A stretch of 36,848 nucleotides of DNA from Bdellovibrionales bacterium (lineage in GTDB: Bacteria > Bdellovibrionota > Bdellovibrionia > Bdellovibrionales > Bdellovibrionaceae). Positions 35,899 to 36,848 of this stretch are shown here, piece by piece. Every line of letters begins with the position of its first letter. Within the stretch, counting starts at the first letter, position 1. The stretch spans positions 1 to 36,848 of the forward strand of contig SXSU01000091.1 in the NCBI GenBank assembly GCA_005793345.1. The letters run 5' to 3'. The position numbers and the translations under genes were made by a program. The notes beneath the pieces are model-generated. The model was not told the DNA's origin. It did not search any database and was given only the letters and a program-made list of their open reading frames with translations.

Positions 35899-35994
35899 AT
35901 GACAGATTTTACCTCTAAAATCAGGTCATTTGGGCGTGTTGGCAGAGACTGTTTTCGGGTTGTGATGACAGGTTGGTTGGAGGATGGTGTTTGA
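35899..35994 (+). CDS. Possible 31-aa peptide
   Basis: ATG 35899 lies within a GATGACAG repeat and the frame runs 31 codons (MTDFTSKIRSFGRVGRDCFR...). No SD is visible. It is basic and lies at the start of the G-rich patch. It may be chance. Confidence 0.2.
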   Translation: MTDFTSKIRSFGRVGRDCFRVVMTGWLEDGV

Positions 35995-36003
35995 ACCCTT
36001 GAA

Positions 36004-36174
36004 TTGGGGTTTCGTTCGATCCTGGTGGCGTTGGTTGAGTTGATCAATGCCAAAGGGATGGGTTCCAAAATCCAATCGGTTATTCAGATAATCCACTCAC
36101 AGATATTCGATTCCCTCAAAGGTGAAATGGCGATGGCTTTTGGTCATTCGTTTTTGGTAGCCGAGCTTTCATGA
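36004..36174 (+). CDS. Possible 56-aa peptide
   Basis: A 56-codon frame on the plus strand beginning at TTG 36004 after an in-frame TGA. It reads as a plausible amphipathic protein (for example SILVALVELINAKGMGSKIQ) and ends with TGA overlapping a downstream ATG. A well-placed SD is missing, so this may be a fragment of a larger lost gene. Confidence 0.25.
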   Translation: MGFRSILVALVELINAKGMGSKIQSVIQIIHSQIFDSLKGEMAMAFGHSFLVAELS

Positions 36175-36221
36175 TTGGCATGTTTGCGGCGGTTAGGAAT
36201 TTTTAAACTTTGGAGGAATTT

Positions 36222-36389
36222 ATGTCTGGTGTTGTGCAATTTATAAGAAGTGTTTTGTTGTTGGCTTTTCTATTGGGTGTGGTAGGCACTTTGGTGGAAG
36301 CTAGTGGATGCGTTGGCCGTGAAGCTGTGAGTGCTCATCAACATGGTGGGATGAGTTTTCGGAGGTTAAATAACATGCTACACCATTAG
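36222..36389 (+). CDS. Small membrane protein, 55 aa
   Basis: 55 codons from ATG 36222, with a strong SD, GGAGG, five bases upstream. One membrane helix, VLLLAFLLGVVGTLV (about 11-25), is followed by a soluble tail with Cys, His-rich QHGG and MSFRRLNNMLHH. No family is recognised. The strong SD and length in the foreign patch make it the best-supported small gene here. Its stop overlaps the convergent ORF at 36386. Confidence 0.55.
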   Translation: MSGVVQFIRSVLLLAFLLGVVGTLVEASGCVGREAVSAHQHGGMSFRRLNNMLHH

Positions 36390-36643
36390 ATTTCATTGTC
36401 CTTAGTATTCAATTTCTCTTTAAAAGCATCGAATAAAAAAACATTATTATCTATCTTATTTGAATGGGGATAATCATAATTTGAATTATTCCATAATCCA
36501 TTGCATCCGTATCTTTCACACAAATAAATATGTGATTTTGATACATTAAGATAATCAGAAAGTAACTTTTCCGTATTCATTAGGTTTGATCTAGAAATTA
36601 ATAGTAAATCAACATCATTATCCATTCCATGAGTGTATAACAA
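36386..36643 (-). CDS. Unrecognised ORF, possibly truncated
   Basis: 85 codons from TTG 36643 (AAAGGG upstream) or ATG 36625; the same frame stays open upstream to about 36720 and reads as normal protein (NECRCLKKGCLLYTHG), so the 5' end may have been cut by the element at the right edge. The product holds DVDLLLISRSN and a Cys-rich ERYGCNGLW; no family recognised. It is AT-rich like the host, unlike the adjacent G-rich patch. Confidence 0.4.
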   Translation of the reverse strand: MLYTHGMDNDVDLLLISRSNLMNTEKLLSDYLNVSKSHIYLCERYGCNGLWNNSNYDYPHSNKIDNNVFLFDAFKEKLNTKDNEI

Positions 36644-36721
36644 ACAACCCTTTTTTAAGCAACGGCATTCATTAATTCTTTGAGTAGAATGTTTAGTTGT
36701 TCTACTTTTGTTATCCGACTT

Positions 36722-36848
36722 TTAAATTTGACCAGATTTTGTTTATGGCGCCAATTAAATTTGGCCAGTTGATGGCGTAGTGCTAATTGATCGGTGCTTG
36801 TGAGTCAACTTCTGCTTTCAATGCCTTTCTTTTTTTCGCAACCTCTGA
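36722..36848 (-). mobile_element. Possible insertion-sequence end, IS21-like
   Basis: Direct repeats TTAAATTTGACCAG (36721-36734) and TTAAATTTGGCCAG (36756-36769) flank a TTGGCGCCA-like sequence (TGGCGCCA). Spaced repeats of this kind mark IS21-family ends. On the minus strand the last codons of a gene (VAKKRKALKAEVDSQAPIN, then TAG at 36783-36785) run off the right edge; they could be the C-terminus of IstB or another transposon protein. The identification is tentative. Confidence 0.35.

Larger units (their letters stand above)
35741..36221. other. Compositionally foreign patch after tRNA-His
   Basis: GC rises to about 50% (30 of 60 bases at 35941-36000) from under 30%, and G strongly exceeds C on the plus strand (23 against 7 in the same 60 bases). 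It contains GATGACA four times (35876, 35886, 35898 and 35964) and several short overlapping plus-strand frames. A minus-strand frame at 35847-36068 has no SD and no recognisable family. The content suggests an integrated island or phage remnant, but the nature is unproven. Confidence 0.5.

Noticed and set aside
35847..36068. 73-codon minus-strand ORF in the G-rich patch
   Set aside because: No SD and no recognisable family; the plus-strand small frames fit at least as well, so neither is decisive.
1..36848. CRISPR array
   Set aside because: No regularly spaced identical repeats with unique spacers are seen; the palindromic elements are too few and dispersed.

Overview
The window is a very AT-rich bacterial chromosome segment with short intergenic gaps, many 1-62 nt gene overlaps and clear Shine-Dalgarno (SD) sites. 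The gene content (Agl/Glt gliding-type genes, a TIGR02147/DUF4423 regulator plus a decayed copy, large secreted proteins of unknown function) suggests a deltaproteobacterial-type predator or relative such as the Bdellovibrionota. That is an inference from gene families; no rRNA or other definitive marker is present.

Layout. (1) 1-789: no convincing intact gene; a short palindromic element and a transposase fragment. (2) 790-10387 (minus): one nine-gene operon resembling the Myxococcus Agl/Glt gliding machinery: outer-membrane barrel protein, TolQ/MotA-like AglR, two ExbD/TolR-like proteins, two TPR proteins, a CglF-like small protein, an FHA-TM-AgmX/PglI protein, and a GYF-PilZ protein that would link it to c-di-GMP. 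A good sigma70-like promoter lies so close to the first ATG that the mRNA may be leaderless. (3) 10654-10995 (plus): cutA. (4) 10992-18147 (minus): four genes, namely a giant 1385-residue pseudopilin lacking Glu5, two class III prepilin-like proteins and a secreted Cys-rich protein with two EF-hand-like loops. This could be a specialised pilus or pseudopilus tip. (5) 18390-20933: secreted alpha/beta hydrolase, a 39-residue membrane peptide, pyrE, a bidirectional terminator and HU. (6) 21037-23955 (minus): ferredoxin, short-chain dehydrogenase and a pterin-dependent aromatic amino acid hydroxylase with a long C-terminal extension. (7) 24110-27306 (plus): a second dehydrogenase, a GT2 glycosyltransferase and a GT-C/DUF6056-like membrane protein. 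(8) 27362-30339: a large secreted protein divergent from an intact TIGR02147 regulator, then the remains of a second TIGR02147 gene. (9) 30600-33321 (plus): trxB, a single-domain response regulator and a putative lipoprotein. (10) 33555-35244 (minus): TerC and a small exported protein, separated by two palindromic elements. (11) 35594-35740: tRNA-His(GTG) with a strong promoter overlapped by a perfect inverted repeat. (12) 35741-36848: an abrupt change to G-rich, roughly 50% GC sequence with small ORFs, an orphan ORF and what may be a transposon end, suggestive of an island or prophage remnant next to the tRNA.

The most unusual items are the giant Glu5-less pseudopilin operon, a family of about 50-70 bp palindromic repeats (at least four copies), the compositionally foreign patch after tRNA-His, and the PilZ protein attached to the gliding operon.
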